Shown: positions 27,453 through 37,970, numbered from the stretch's first letter. The stretch is 64,000 bases of DNA from Caldifermentibacillus hisashii (GCF_027568575.1 NZ_JANUVP010000011.1), one strand, 5' to 3'. Translations and numbers: made by a program. The notes: generated from the letters alone by a model not told the origin.

Positions 27453-28580
27453 TTAATACGGTTGAACAGTAACCGAACCCGTTTTCGATTCTGCAAATAA
27501 ATACATTTTATTTTGTAATTCTGCTGTTGTATCAAACTTGATGACTTTTTGAATCATTTCCTTTTTCTCGTCAATTTTATATAGATTGGATAAATCAACC
27601 TGAACATTGCCAAAATTGGATTTAACCTCTCCGCTTACCGGTAAATCATTAGCGATTCTTACATGGATACTGCCTGCCCCACTTGATAACTTAACCGATT
27701 GCGGTGCCGGTTTACTAATCCGAACAGAAATTGAACCGCTTATTGTTTCTGCATCGATTTTTTGATAGGAACCGTCAATCGTCACCTTACCGTTCATTGT
27801 TTCCGTTTCCGCATCATCTATTTTACATTGGGTCAAGTTTAACGTTCCATTCACAGTTTCAAGATCTGCCTTTTCTGCTTCACAACTTTCTAATCGGATG
27901 CCTCCATTGGACGTTTGAAATTTAATTTTTTTCCCTTTAACGCCTTCCCCGCTAATCGTGCCGTTAAACAGTTTAATCGCTACTTTGTTATAAATGCTTT
28001 GTGGTAAGAAAACTTTTGTGTCAACCTTCATGAATTTCTCTTTAGCTAAAAAAGCAAGGGCCTCTTGATCGACACGAAACTCAATATTTTCTAAAAATCG
28101 CTCTTTACCTTGAACAGGATCTTCCTCGCGATACACTTTCCCTTCACATTCCACACGGACGTCGGAATGATCCCATACAATCAGCTGTACAGAACCATTT
28201 GGAATTTCAATAAACACATCTTTAAACTTGTTTTCATTTTGTTGAAATACGTGTGAAACATTGACCGAATGATGGAAATCCAAGTCCATTTCCTTTATTT
28301 TCTTCATTGCTCTTTCAAACAAATTGGTCAATGTATCTTTTGCTTCCTTGGCAAATGTTGATGTTTTTGTAGAACTTGACTGATGAAAAGTCTCCTTCTC
28401 ATTTTGTTCATGACTGGATTTGTATGCTTCAATTTTTGATAATTCTTCAGCCATTTTCGCTTTTTTTTCTTCTTTTAGTGACTCCATGTTTTCGAGTTCT
28501 TCCAACAATTTTTCCGCTTCTTCAATACTCACTTGGCCTGTCTTCACCATTTCTAAAATTTTCTTCCGTTCTTCCTTCAT
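27453..28580 (-). CDS. yvlB: DUF4097 beta-helical protein YvlB
   Basis: 375 residues. The N-terminal SHOCT-like helical segment (MVKTGQVSIEEAEKLLEELE) is followed by a charged linker and a C-terminal DUF4097 repeat region of adhesin-like beta strands (GTISGEGVKGKKIKFQTSNG, SGSISVRISKPAPQSVKLSS). In B. subtilis yvlB belongs to a cell-envelope-stress cluster upstream of hprK; its partners yvlA, yvlC and yvlD are absent here. The ATG at 28580 follows AAAGGACG. Confidence 0.85.
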   Translation of the reverse strand: MKEERKKILEMVKTGQVSIEEAEKLLEELENMESLKEEKKAKMAEELSKIEAYKSSHEQNEKETFHQSSSTKTSTFAKEAKDTLTNLFERAMKKIKEMDLDFHHSVNVSHVFQQNENKFKDVFIEIPNGSVQLIVWDHSDVRVECEGKVYREEDPVQGKERFLENIEFRVDQEALAFLAKEKFMKVDTKVFLPQSIYNKVAIKLFNGTISGEGVKGKKIKFQTSNGGIRLESCEAEKADLETVNGTLNLTQCKIDDAETETMNGKVTIDGSYQKIDAETISGSISVRISKPAPQSVKLSSGAGSIHVRIANDLPVSGEVKSNFGNVQVDLSNLYKIDEKKEMIQKVIKFDTTAELQNKMYLFAESKTGSVTVQPY

Positions 28581-28871
28581 ATTTTTCACGTCCTTTACAA
28601 AATCTCTCATTTATTTATACTTTTTACGTAATTCAAACCGAAAAGTTTCATGGAAATAGCTTATGTTGTTTAAAATTCTTTTATCATGTAGTGTTTTTTA
28701 AAGCAAAGGGACAGTTTGTAAAATTTGCTAGAGAGAGGAAAATTCTTTTGTTTAAATCAGTTCCATTAAAAAAACAATTTTTTTCGATTAAATTTCCTCT
28801 TGAACCTACAGTTACGTTAGGCTTTATAGTAAGAATAGAGCTTTAATACGTATCTAAATGGAGGATTGGAA

Positions 28872-28977
28872 ATGGAAAAAATTTTTTTGAATTGAAGAAA
28901 TTGCTGATAAAACAGCTGTATCAATCAGATCGCTGCACGATTATGGCAATATCAAGTTATTAGTACCTTTAAAATAA
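28872..28977 (+). pseudogene. MerR-type regulator remnant
   Basis: GGAGG precedes an ATG at 28872, whose frame stops after seven codons. From 28891, in another frame, IEEIADKTAVSIRSLHDYGN IKLLVP matches the MerR helix-turn-helix (normally EIAKKTGVSIRTLRYYDxIGLL), then a stop follows. It is a frameshifted N-terminal fragment of a MerR gene; the rest is missing. It lies just upstream of the yknW-like gene and may once have controlled it. Confidence 0.6.
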
Positions 28978-29052
28978 ATCATACGGGTTTGAAACCTTTT
29001 TTCTTCAAATCCGTAAAAATTAGAGTAAACCATAAAGAAGGGATGGATTGTT

Positions 29053-29688
29053 GTGGAAGAAAGATTAGAAGCAAATGAAATTGAAAAGAAGAGTCCAAGT
29101 CTATGGGGGATTCTTTGGAGTCCAAGCGAACATTTTGCCAGAATAAAAGAAAAACCGAAAATCTGGGGACCATTGTTAATGATTATTCTTGTGTTTAGCA
29201 TTGGAATGATCATTGTTACAACCAATACCGAGTCAGGAAATGAAGGTTTACCGGAAGAGTTAGCCCCATTTTTAGTAATCGGTTCTATTATTGCCGGTGT
29301 GATTGTACCTATTGTAACTGCGTTTATTGGTACGCTTGTTTATTTGTTGATTGCAAGGTTAGCACGTTCGAATGTATCGTTCCGCCAGCTGTTTTCAATG
29401 AATGTATATTTATTGATCCTAACTGCTTTAGGCATGATTGTAAACGGAATTGGCATGGTCATTACCGGGTCGTCAACTACTACGTTCACTAGTCTTACTA
29501 CATTGATCCCCGCTGATGGTGCACTAAAGGCAGTATTTGATAATATTGAAGTTTTTTCCATTTGGAGTGTCATATTATCGGCAATTGGATTACAGAAGGT
29601 GGCATCTTTTTCCAAAGAATTAGCATGGGGTGTTTCCATCGGTTTTTACATGTTATCGATCTTTTTCTCCATGATCGGATGGGCCTAA
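29053..29688 (+). CDS. yknW: Yip1-domain membrane protein (YknW-like)
   Basis: 211 residues: a cytosolic N-terminus with SLWGILWSPSEHFARIKEKP, typical of Yip1-domain proteins, then five hydrophobic segments. It is first in a four-gene set that matches B. subtilis yknWXYZ, where YknW assists assembly of the YknXYZ exporter that protects cells from the SDP killing factor. GTG start at 29053. The symbol is assigned from gene order and domain. Confidence 0.8.
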   Translation: MEERLEANEIEKKSPSLWGILWSPSEHFARIKEKPKIWGPLLMIILVFSIGMIIVTTNTESGNEGLPEELAPFLVIGSIIAGVIVPIVTAFIGTLVYLLIARLARSNVSFRQLFSMNVYLLILTALGMIVNGIGMVITGSSTTTFTSLTTLIPADGALKAVFDNIEVFSIWSVILSAIGLQKVASFSKELAWGVSIGFYMLSIFFSMIGWA

Positions 29689-29748
29689 GAAGTAATATCT
29701 GAATCGGTCATTGTTTCTATTCTATAAGTAAGTGAAAGGTGTTTATTG

Positions 29749-30858
29749 ATGAAAAATAAAAAACTATGGATAACCATTGGAATTATCGCCATTATTGTAA
29801 CCTTGTTTTCTTTTAATCTAATAAAAGCTTCCGGTAATAATATTGAAGTTGAAGTTGCTTCCGTTAAGGAGGAAAAATTATCCGAAAATGTTATCTCACA
29901 AGGAACATTAAAACTGGCAAACGAACAGTCGATTTACTATGATGCAACGAAAGGAAAGATTGCAGATATCTCAGTAAAAGTTGGTGACGATGTTCAAGCA
30001 GGAACCCCGCTTTTCACCTATAAAAGTGACCAGCTTTTAATGGAACAAAAACAAAATGAGTTGCAAATCCAGTCGGTCAATTTACAAATTGAAGATACAC
30101 AAAAACAGCTAAAGGAAATAGATAAACTTTTAAAAGACAATAAAGATGATGAAACATTAAAGAAAGAACGTGATCAAGTAAATCTTCAGTTGGAACAAGC
30201 AAAACTTGAATTAAAGCAAGCTCAATTACAAAAAGACAATATTAACCAACAGTTAGCCGATTTGAAAGTTGTAAGTGATATTGCCGGTAAAATCATTGAG
30301 ATAAATGAGGATGCCCAGTTTAAAACAAATTCGGAAATCCCCGAACCGATTATGAAAATTGGTTCAATTGGTCAGTTTATCGTTGTTGGCTCAGTTTCAG
30401 AATATGATGCGCTGAAAATTAATGAAGGACAAGCGGTTAAACTAACTGCGGACACAGTTCCTGATAAGACATGGTCAGGGAAAGTGAAAAGTATTTCATA
30501 TTTACCCGAAGAGTCGACCGGTTTACAAGATTCAGGTGCACAAAGCGGCGTTCAATATACGATCGAAATTGAAGTAACCGATCAAAATATTGAGTTAAAG
30601 CCCGGGTTTCAAATGATTATTGAAATCACCGCCAATGAATACACGGCTAAAACTCTCCCATTAACTGCTGTTAAACAAGACGGGGAAAAAAGTTATGTTT
30701 TCATTGTTAAAAATGGAAAAGCTGTAAGAAAAGAAGTAAAAGTTGGCAACGCCTCACTCGAATCCATTGAAATTAAAGATGGGGTTACCAAGAAAGATAA
30801 AGTCATTAAAGACCCGTCCGATGACATTCAAGATGGCATGGAAGTGATTGTAAAATGA
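29749..30858 (+). CDS. yknX: Membrane-fusion (HlyD/MacA-type) exporter subunit
   Basis: 369 residues: an N-terminal anchor (LWITIGIIAIIVTLFSFNLI), a first lipoyl half-motif, a long coiled coil (~100-175, heptads rich in Q/L/K), a second lipoyl half, and beta-barrel and membrane-proximal domains (FQMIIEITANEYTAKTLPL). It links the permease to the cell wall in MacAB-like systems. The ATG at 29749 follows AAAGGTG. The last bases overlap the ATPase start (ATGA). Confidence 0.88.
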   Translation: MKNKKLWITIGIIAIIVTLFSFNLIKASGNNIEVEVASVKEEKLSENVISQGTLKLANEQSIYYDATKGKIADISVKVGDDVQAGTPLFTYKSDQLLMEQKQNELQIQSVNLQIEDTQKQLKEIDKLLKDNKDDETLKKERDQVNLQLEQAKLELKQAQLQKDNINQQLADLKVVSDIAGKIIEINEDAQFKTNSEIPEPIMKIGSIGQFIVVGSVSEYDALKINEGQAVKLTADTVPDKTWSGKVKSISYLPEESTGLQDSGAQSGVQYTIEIEVTDQNIELKPGFQMIIEITANEYTAKTLPLTAVKQDGEKSYVFIVKNGKAVRKEVKVGNASLESIEIKDGVTKKDKVIKDPSDDIQDGMEVIVK

Positions 30859-31553
30859 TCCAATTGGCTTCTATTAAAAAAAGTTATTCACTAGGGAATG
30901 AAGATGTTCTTGTTCTAAACGGAATTGATTTAAAGATTAATAGAGGAGAATTTATCTCAATTATGGGCCCGTCCGGTTCCGGAAAATCCACTTTAATGAA
31001 TATTATTGGATTTCTCGATCGACCGACTGAGGGTACATATTTTTTAAACGGGAAAGAGGTTTTGCAGTATAAAGAGCATGAACTGGCAAAAATTCGCAAC
31101 CGGGCGATTGGCTTTGTCTTTCAACAATTTAATTTGTTACCGCGATTAAATGCGTTGAAAAATGTTGAACTTCCGATGATTTATGCCGGAGTTAAAAAGA
31201 AAGAGCGGGAAGAACGAGCAAAAGAAGCTTTAGAGAAAGTTGGACTCGGGGATCGGATGTTACACTTACCCAATGAGCTGTCAGGTGGCCAAAAACAACG
31301 GGTGGCAATTGCCAGAGCCATTGTCAATAAACCCGATCTGATCCTGGCTGATGAACCGACCGGTGCTCTCGATACAAAAACAAGCGAACAGATTATGGAG
31401 CTATTTACTATGTTAAATAAAGAAGACGGGACTACCGTAATTGTTGTTACGCACGAAGAAGAAGTGGCCAGCTATGCCAATCGGTTAATCTTATTACGTG
31501 ACGGGTACATCGTTCAAGATATTGATCAAGAAAATAGAGGAGAGATCCTATGA
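30855..31553 (+). CDS. yknY: ABC transporter ATPase, LolD/MacB-type
   Basis: 232 residues with Walker A GPSGSGKST, Q-loop FQQFNLLPRL, signature LSGGQKQRVAIARA, Walker B LILADEPTGALD and the H-switch VTHEEE. It energises the permease encoded immediately downstream (4-base overlap). Confidence 0.93.
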   Translation: MIQLASIKKSYSLGNEDVLVLNGIDLKINRGEFISIMGPSGSGKSTLMNIIGFLDRPTEGTYFLNGKEVLQYKEHELAKIRNRAIGFVFQQFNLLPRLNALKNVELPMIYAGVKKKEREERAKEALEKVGLGDRMLHLPNELSGGQKQRVAIARAIVNKPDLILADEPTGALDTKTSEQIMELFTMLNKEDGTTVIVVTHEEEVASYANRLILLRDGYIVQDIDQENRGEIL

Positions 31554-32743
31554 GTATTGTCGAAAATATTAAAATTGCTTTCTCCTCCATCTTTGTTCAT
31601 AAAATGCGTTCAATTTTAACAATGATTGGCATAATTATTGGTGTATCGAGCGTCATTTTCATTGTCGCACTTGGTCAAGGGGGAACGGAAAAGCTCAAAT
31701 CACTAATTGTTGGTTCCGGAAATACGGTTTCTTTATCTTACTCCCCCTCTGAAGAAGAAATGAAGGAAAATCCGGATGCTCTTTGGTCACCGTTTACGGA
31801 AGACGATATCCGTTCCATTGAAACAATCCCGGAAATTTCAAAAATTGTGACATCCAGTGATGAATTTGGCAATGTTCGCTACCGGGAAAATACAATTGAG
31901 TCATCTATTTCCGGTATTAACCAAACGTACATTGAAGTAAACGAGTTAAACGTATCGAGCGGAAGAAATTTACTGCCATCAGATTTTTTAGGGGGCGGAC
32001 GTGCGGCTGTAATCAGTTCAGGTCTTAGCAAGGAATTATTTGAAAAAGAGGAGCCGTTAGGAAAAATTATTTATGTTCAATCACAGCCTTTTGAAGTTGT
32101 CGGTGTTTTAGAAAAACCAACCGGGTTGTTGGCATCATTTAGTTCTAATGAAGTATATGTTCCTTGGAAAACTTGGCGGACGATCACCGGTAACAACAAA
32201 ATCAGTTCCATAACGATTCAAGCTGAAAATACTGAGAAATTGCAAGAAGCAGGAAAGAAAGCAGCACAATTATTAAATCAAATTCATGGAACAGAGGAAG
32301 CCTACCAAGTGACAAACATGGAAGAAATTGCTGAAGGGATTGGCCAAATTACATCCATTATGACCCTGATTATTGGATGTATTGCCGGAGTTTCTTTATT
32401 AGTCGGTGGAATTGGCGTCATGAATATTATGCTTGTTTCCATTACCGAGCGTACCCGTGAAATAGGTACCCGGATGGCTTTGGGTGCGACAAGAGGTCAA
32501 ATTTTATTTCAGTTTTTAGTCGAAGCAATGACATTAACGTTAATCGGCGGGACGATTGGGATTTTATTTGGTGCTGGTGTCGCTTATTTGGTTTCGTCGA
32601 TAATCGGTTTTCCAATACTTGTCTCATTGCCGGTCGTTTTAGTCGGATTATTGTTCTCGATGTTTATCGGTATCATATTCGGCATCTTACCTGCTAATAA
32701 AGCATCGAATTTAGACCCAATCGAAGCTTTACGATATGAATAA
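31550..32743 (+). CDS. yknZ: ABC transporter permease, FtsX/MacB-type
   Basis: 397 residues: TM1 near the N-terminus (RSILTMIGIIIGVSSVIFIV), a ~230-residue extracytoplasmic MacB-type periplasmic-core domain, and a C-terminal FtsX domain with three TM segments (GVMNIMLVSITERTREIGTRM). It is a mechanotransmission-type exporter partner for the YknX/YknY-like proteins. B. subtilis YknZ is the nearest match by operon layout. Confidence 0.9.
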   Translation: MSIVENIKIAFSSIFVHKMRSILTMIGIIIGVSSVIFIVALGQGGTEKLKSLIVGSGNTVSLSYSPSEEEMKENPDALWSPFTEDDIRSIETIPEISKIVTSSDEFGNVRYRENTIESSISGINQTYIEVNELNVSSGRNLLPSDFLGGGRAAVISSGLSKELFEKEEPLGKIIYVQSQPFEVVGVLEKPTGLLASFSSNEVYVPWKTWRTITGNNKISSITIQAENTEKLQEAGKKAAQLLNQIHGTEEAYQVTNMEEIAEGIGQITSIMTLIIGCIAGVSLLVGGIGVMNIMLVSITERTREIGTRMALGATRGQILFQFLVEAMTLTLIGGTIGILFGAGVAYLVSSIIGFPILVSLPVVLVGLLFSMFIGIIFGILPANKASNLDPIEALRYE

Positions 32744-32810
32744 ACTTTTAGTATCGCACATTATGGCAAGTCAAGGTAGTCAGTATAAATTTTATTTAAA
32801 AAGCTCTCTT

Positions 32811-32880
32811 ATATAAAACTATTTGAACAAATCAATTCTGTAAAAGCAACATATACATTTTCAATATAAAACTATTTGAA
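32811..32880. repeat. 17-bp direct repeat after the ykn operon
   Basis: ATATAAAACTATTTGAA occurs identically at 32811-32827 and 32864-32880, 53 bases apart. It is AT-rich and could be chance or a duplicated binding site. Confidence 0.4.
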
Positions 32881-32897
32881 ATTAATTCCTTTACACA

Positions 32898-32937
32898 AAA
32901 AGGCATGGTTATCAAAACTTGAGTTACCATGCCTTTT
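32898..32937. terminator. Bidirectional terminator between ykn operon and uvrA
   Basis: AAAAGGCATGGT and ACCATGCCTTTT pair perfectly across a 16-base loop between convergent genes. Confidence 0.85.
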
Positions 32938-33009
32938 CATCTATTAGTGAAACAGTTTTTTCTGGTTAATACATATTTTATACATGAATGTTTAGCTTTA
33001 ATTCGGAAA

Positions 33010-35886
33010 TTATGATTGTATTGGTAGTTCTTCTTTTTCCCGAATCATGTTTTTCATCCGTTCTCGGTCTCTCTCGATAACACGTTTCAAATAATAACCG
33101 GTGTAAGACACATCTGTTTTGGCCACTTGTTCAGGCGTTCCTTTCGCAATAACCGTACCGCCGCGATCCCCGCCTTCCGGACCCAGATCAATAATATAGT
33201 CCGCTGTTTTTATCACATCGAGATTATGTTCAATAACGACCACCGTATCGCCGTTTTCAACAAGACGTTGTAAAACATCGAGGAGACGGGCAATATCATC
33301 AGCATGAAGACCGGTTGTCGGTTCGTCCAAAATATACAAAGTGCGGCCATTGGAACGCCGATGCAATTCGGAGGCAAGCTTAACCCGTTGTGCTTCCCCA
33401 CCGGATAATGTAGTTGCCGGTTGACCAAGTTTCATATACCCGAGACCAACATCATAAATCGTTTGGATTTTCCGTTTAATTTTTGGGATATTGGCAAAAA
33501 ACTCCAATGCATCTTCTACGGTCATATCAAGCACGTCCGCAATATTTTTCCCTTTATATTTCACTTCCAATGTTTCACGATTGTACCGTTTTCCATGACA
33601 AACCTCGCATGGTACATAAACATCCGGAAGAAAGTGCATTTCAATTTTAATGATGCCGTCCCCTTTACATGCCTCACAGCGACCGCCTTTAACATTAAAA
33701 CTAAAGCGTCCTTTTTTATAGCCGCGAATTTTGGCCTCGTTCGTCGCTGCAAATACATCACGGATATCATCGAAAACACCTGTATAAGTAGCCGGATTGG
33801 AACGTGGAGTACGTCCGATCGGTGACTGGTCAATATCGATAACTTTTTCCAGATTTTCTATTCCTTTGATTTCTTTATGTTGCCCCGGTTTCACTTTGGC
33901 ACGATTTAATTTTTGTGATAGGCTTTTATATAAAATTTCATTAACTAATGTACTTTTACCTGATCCGGAAACACCGGTGACCGCAATAAATGTACCGAGA
34001 GGAAATTTAACACGGATATTTTTTAAATTGTTTTCTTTACCGCCAACAACTTCCAAATATTGTCCATTTCCTTTTCGCCGTTCTTGTGGCAACGGAATAA
34101 ATTTTTTGCCGGCTAAATATTGACCTGTTAATGAATGCGGATCACCCTTCACTTGTTCCGGTGTTCCGGCTGAAACAACCGTGCCTCCATGAACACCCGC
34201 TCCCGGTCCAACGTCGACAAGATAATCAGCCGCCAACATCGTATCTTCATCATGTTCAACAACGATTAACGTATTTCCAAGATCACGCATTCGTTTCATC
34301 GTTTCAATTAATTTATCATTATCGCGTTGATGCAAACCAATTGACGGCTCATCCAAAATATACAGGACACCCGTTAATTGGGAACCGATCTGAGTTGCCA
34401 GACGAATCCGTTGAGCTTCTCCACCGGATAATGTACCGGCCGCCCTGCTCAAGGTTAAATAATCCAAACCAACATTAACAAGAAAACCGAGCCGTTCCTT
34501 AATTTCCCGCAAAATTAAGCGAGCAATGTTTTGTTCTTTTTCACTTAATTCCAATGTATCGAAAAAATGGAGAGCTTCTTGAATGGAAAAGTCGGTTACT
34601 TCCGCAATATGAAGTCCATTAATTTTCACTGCCAATGTTTCTTTTTTCAAGCGATATCCTTTACATGTCGGACAAGGGTTTTGCGCCATATACTTTTCCA
34701 TTTGTTCTCTTGTATAATCAGAAGTGGATTCCCGAAAACGGCGCTCAATATTGCGAAGAACGCCTTCAAATTCGATATCCGTATCCCGAATCATGCCAAA
34801 ATCATTTTCATAATGGAAGTGAATTAATTCCCCATCTGAACCGTATAAAATTTTATCCATTAAATGTTGCGGAATATCTTTCACCGGTACATCCATATCA
34901 ATCCCGTAATGATTACAAACCGCTTCTAATAATTGCGGATAATACTGGGAACTGACCGGTTCCCAAGGTGCAATCGCCCCTTGTCGTAAAGTTAAGTTTT
35001 TATCCGGAATGACAAGGTCGAGATCCACTTCCAATTTCGAACCAATCCCGTCACAATCCGGGCAAGCCCCAAACGGACTGTTAAACGAAAACATCCTTGG
35101 TTCCAATTCCCCGATGGAAAAACCACAATACGGACAAGCATGTAACTCACTGAAAAGTAATTCTTCTTGACCAATGACATCGATTATGACGCGTCCTTGT
35201 CCTAGTTTCAATGCTGTTTCCAATGAGTCGGTCAGCCGCGCTGTGACTCCTTCTTTTATAATAATCCGGTCAATGACAACATCAATGGAATGCTTTTTAT
35301 TTTTTTCCAGCTCAATATCATCGTTCAATTCAAGCATTTCTCCGTCAATACGGACGCGGACAAACCCTTCTTTCTTTATGTCTTCAAGAACTTTGGCGTG
35401 CGTCCCCTTTCTGCCGGAGACTACCGGAGCTAAGATTTGAATCCGGGTCCGCTCCGGATATTCCAATATACGATCGACCATCTGTTCAACGGTTTGTGAG
35501 GTGATTTCAATGCCATGGTTCGGACAAATCGGGTGACCAATACGAGCATATAGTAATCGCAAATAATCATATATTTCCGTAACTGTTCCAACAGTTGAAC
35601 GGGGATTCCGACTGGTCGTTTTTTGGTCAATAGAAATAGCCGGAGATAATCCTTCAATAGAATCAACATCCGGCTTGTCCATTTGTCCTAAAAACTGCCT
35701 GGCGTAAGCAGAAAGGGACTCGACATACCGACGTTGACCTTCTGCATAAATGGTATCAAAAGCCAGCGAAGATTTTCCTGAACCGGATAACCCCGTAAAT
35801 ACTACAAGTTGATTACGGGGAATATCGACATCAATATTTTTTAAATTATTTGTCCGTGCACCTCTTACTTTAATTTGATCCTTCAT
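33010..35886 (-). CDS. uvrA: Excinuclease ABC subunit A
   Basis: Damage-recognition ATPase of nucleotide excision repair. The 958 residues hold two ABC ATPase modules (Walker A GLSGSGKSSLAFDT and GVSGSGKSTLVNEI), two LSGGEAQR signatures and zinc-finger pairs (CPYC...CPDC and CEAC...CEVC). It starts 6 bases after the uvrB stop, using AAAGGTG inside uvrB, so uvrB-uvrA form an operon. Confidence 0.98.
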   Translation of the reverse strand: MKDQIKVRGARTNNLKNIDVDIPRNQLVVFTGLSGSGKSSLAFDTIYAEGQRRYVESLSAYARQFLGQMDKPDVDSIEGLSPAISIDQKTTSRNPRSTVGTVTEIYDYLRLLYARIGHPICPNHGIEITSQTVEQMVDRILEYPERTRIQILAPVVSGRKGTHAKVLEDIKKEGFVRVRIDGEMLELNDDIELEKNKKHSIDVVIDRIIIKEGVTARLTDSLETALKLGQGRVIIDVIGQEELLFSELHACPYCGFSIGELEPRMFSFNSPFGACPDCDGIGSKLEVDLDLVIPDKNLTLRQGAIAPWEPVSSQYYPQLLEAVCNHYGIDMDVPVKDIPQHLMDKILYGSDGELIHFHYENDFGMIRDTDIEFEGVLRNIERRFRESTSDYTREQMEKYMAQNPCPTCKGYRLKKETLAVKINGLHIAEVTDFSIQEALHFFDTLELSEKEQNIARLILREIKERLGFLVNVGLDYLTLSRAAGTLSGGEAQRIRLATQIGSQLTGVLYILDEPSIGLHQRDNDKLIETMKRMRDLGNTLIVVEHDEDTMLAADYLVDVGPGAGVHGGTVVSAGTPEQVKGDPHSLTGQYLAGKKFIPLPQERRKGNGQYLEVVGGKENNLKNIRVKFPLGTFIAVTGVSGSGKSTLVNEILYKSLSQKLNRAKVKPGQHKEIKGIENLEKVIDIDQSPIGRTPRSNPATYTGVFDDIRDVFAATNEAKIRGYKKGRFSFNVKGGRCEACKGDGIIKIEMHFLPDVYVPCEVCHGKRYNRETLEVKYKGKNIADVLDMTVEDALEFFANIPKIKRKIQTIYDVGLGYMKLGQPATTLSGGEAQRVKLASELHRRSNGRTLYILDEPTTGLHADDIARLLDVLQRLVENGDTVVVIEHNLDVIKTADYIIDLGPEGGDRGGTVIAKGTPEQVAKTDVSYTGYYLKRVIERDRERMKNMIREKEELPIQS

Positions 35887-35892
35887 TTATCG

Positions 35893-37881
35893 TCACCTTT
35901 CTGCTTTCAACTCTAATACCAAGTCTCTCAATTCAGCAGCGCGTTCAAAGTCAAGTGCTTTGGCTGCTTCTTTCATTTCCACTTCTAATTTTTGAATTAA
36001 TTTTTCCCGTTCTTTCTTAGATAACTTTCCATATTTATCAGTCGTACTGTATTCTTCCTGTTCTTCAGCGGCAATGGTTGCACGAATAACATCATGAATT
36101 TCTTTTTGAATCGTTTTCGGGGTAATGCCATGTTTCCGATTATATTCTTCTTGGATTTGGCGCCGCCGTTTTGTTTCATAGATTGCGAAATCCATTGAAC
36201 GAGTAATTTGGTCCGCATACATAATGACTTTTCCGTTTGCATTTCTTGCTGCCCGGCCAATCGTTTGGATTAATGAACGTTCTGACCGTAAAAATCCTTC
36301 TTTATCTGCATCTAAAATGGCAACAAGGGACACTTCCGGAATATCAAGTCCTTCCCGTAACAAGTTAATCCCGACAATGACATCATATTTGCCCAGTCGC
36401 AAATCACGAATAATCTCAATCCGCTCCAATGTTTTTACTTCAGAATGTAAATACTGAACTTTAATCCCGATTTCTTTCAAATAATCGGTTAAATCCTCGG
36501 ACATTTTTTTCGTTAATGTTGTTACAAGAACCCGCTCATTTTTCCGAATTCGTTCTTGAATTTCTCCGATAAGGTCATCAATTTGTCCTTTGATCGGACG
36601 GACCTCTATAATCGGATCCAGTAAGCCGGTCGGACGAATAATTTGTTCAACCACCGTCGGACAATGTTCCAATTCATATGGTCCCGGAGTTGCTGAAACG
36701 TAAATAATTTGGTTGATATGTTTTTCAAATTCTTCAAACATAAGCGGTCGGTTATCCAGGGCAGATGGTAAGCGGAAGCCATGTTCAACAAGTACATTTT
36801 TTCTTGCTTGGTCTCCGTTATACATACCCCGGATTTGCGGAATCGTTACATGGGATTCATCAACAACGATTAAAAAATCCTCTGGAAAATAATCGAGCAA
36901 CGTATATGGGGTAGCGCCCGCTTCCCTTAAGGTTAAATGACGGGAATAGTTTTCAATTCCTGAACAAAAACCCATTTCCCGCATCATTTCCAAATCATAA
37001 TTTGTCCGCTGTTCCAATCTTTGTGCTTCTAAAAGTTTCCCTTGATCCCGGAGTTCCTTTAACCGTTCTTGTAATTCTTGTTCAATATTTTTAATGGCGA
37101 CTTGCATTTTTTCTTCCCGTGTAACATAGTGGGAAGCCGGATAAATCGCCACATGTTCCCGTTCTCCGATAATCTCGCCCGTCAACGCATCGACTTCCCG
37201 AATTCGATTAATTTCATCACCAAAAAATTCAACACGGATACAATGCTCATCTCGTGAAGATGGAAAAATTTCCACAACATCACCGCGAACCCGGAAGGTA
37301 CCCCGATGGAAGTCAATATCATTTCGGGTATACTGGATATCAACCAATTTCCGAAGCAGTTCATTCCGCTCGATTTCCGTGCCGACCCTTAGTGATAATA
37401 CAAGTTCTTTATATTCTTCCGGTGAACCTAACCCATAAATGCAGGATACACTGGCTATGATAATGACATCGCGACGTTCAAATAATGCCGATGTCGCTGA
37501 GTGTCGCAGCTTATCAATTTCATCATTAATACTTGCATCCTTCTCGATATACGTATCGGTCTGTGGTACATAGGCTTCGGGTTGGTAATAATCATAGTAA
37601 CTGACAAAATATTCAACGGCATTGTTTGGGAAAAACTCTTTGAATTCGCTGTATAATTGCCCTGCCAATGTCTTGTTATGAGCAATAATTAACGTTGGTT
37701 TATTCACTTCTTTTATCACATTAGAAATGGTAAAAGTTTTCCCTGTACCGGTTGCCCCCAGCAATGTTTGATGTTTCTTGCCGTTTTTTAAGCCCGCAAC
37801 CAGCTCTTTTATCGCTTGCGGTTGATCCCCTTGAGGTTGATATTTTGACACTAACTGAAATTGATCCTTTGTTTTTTCCAT
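35893..37881 (-). CDS. uvrB: Excinuclease ABC subunit B
   Basis: A helicase-like subunit that verifies damage and recruits UvrC. The 662 residues include Walker A LLGATGTGKTFTISNV, the beta-hairpin region YYDYYQPEAYVPQTDTYIEK (given here at the 20-residue limit), DEAD-like VVDESHVTIPQ, motif VI QTIGRAARN and the C-terminal UVR domain KALDFERAAELRD. A LexA-type box overlaps the predicted promoter about 90 bases upstream. Confidence 0.98.
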   Translation of the reverse strand: MEKTKDQFQLVSKYQPQGDQPQAIKELVAGLKNGKKHQTLLGATGTGKTFTISNVIKEVNKPTLIIAHNKTLAGQLYSEFKEFFPNNAVEYFVSYYDYYQPEAYVPQTDTYIEKDASINDEIDKLRHSATSALFERRDVIIIASVSCIYGLGSPEEYKELVLSLRVGTEIERNELLRKLVDIQYTRNDIDFHRGTFRVRGDVVEIFPSSRDEHCIRVEFFGDEINRIREVDALTGEIIGEREHVAIYPASHYVTREEKMQVAIKNIEQELQERLKELRDQGKLLEAQRLEQRTNYDLEMMREMGFCSGIENYSRHLTLREAGATPYTLLDYFPEDFLIVVDESHVTIPQIRGMYNGDQARKNVLVEHGFRLPSALDNRPLMFEEFEKHINQIIYVSATPGPYELEHCPTVVEQIIRPTGLLDPIIEVRPIKGQIDDLIGEIQERIRKNERVLVTTLTKKMSEDLTDYLKEIGIKVQYLHSEVKTLERIEIIRDLRLGKYDVIVGINLLREGLDIPEVSLVAILDADKEGFLRSERSLIQTIGRAARNANGKVIMYADQITRSMDFAIYETKRRRQIQEEYNRKHGITPKTIQKEIHDVIRATIAAEEQEEYSTTDKYGKLSKKEREKLIQKLEVEMKEAAKALDFERAAELRDLVLELKAER

Positions 37882-37970
37882 CTAAATCACCCCATTATTT
37901 TTTGGGTCCGTACATTCATCATTCACAGAATCTATTTTACCAAAAGCATAACAGAAAAGCCACTATTTTG

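Noticed and set aside
32811..32880. Insertion-sequence footprint suggested by the 17-bp direct repeat
   Set aside because: The repeat is pure AT-rich sequence, without terminal inverted repeats or transposase remains between the copies.
33421..35440. Multiple open frames antisense to uvrA
   Set aside because: They mirror the codon bias of uvrA, which is complete and unmistakable; none has its own start signals.
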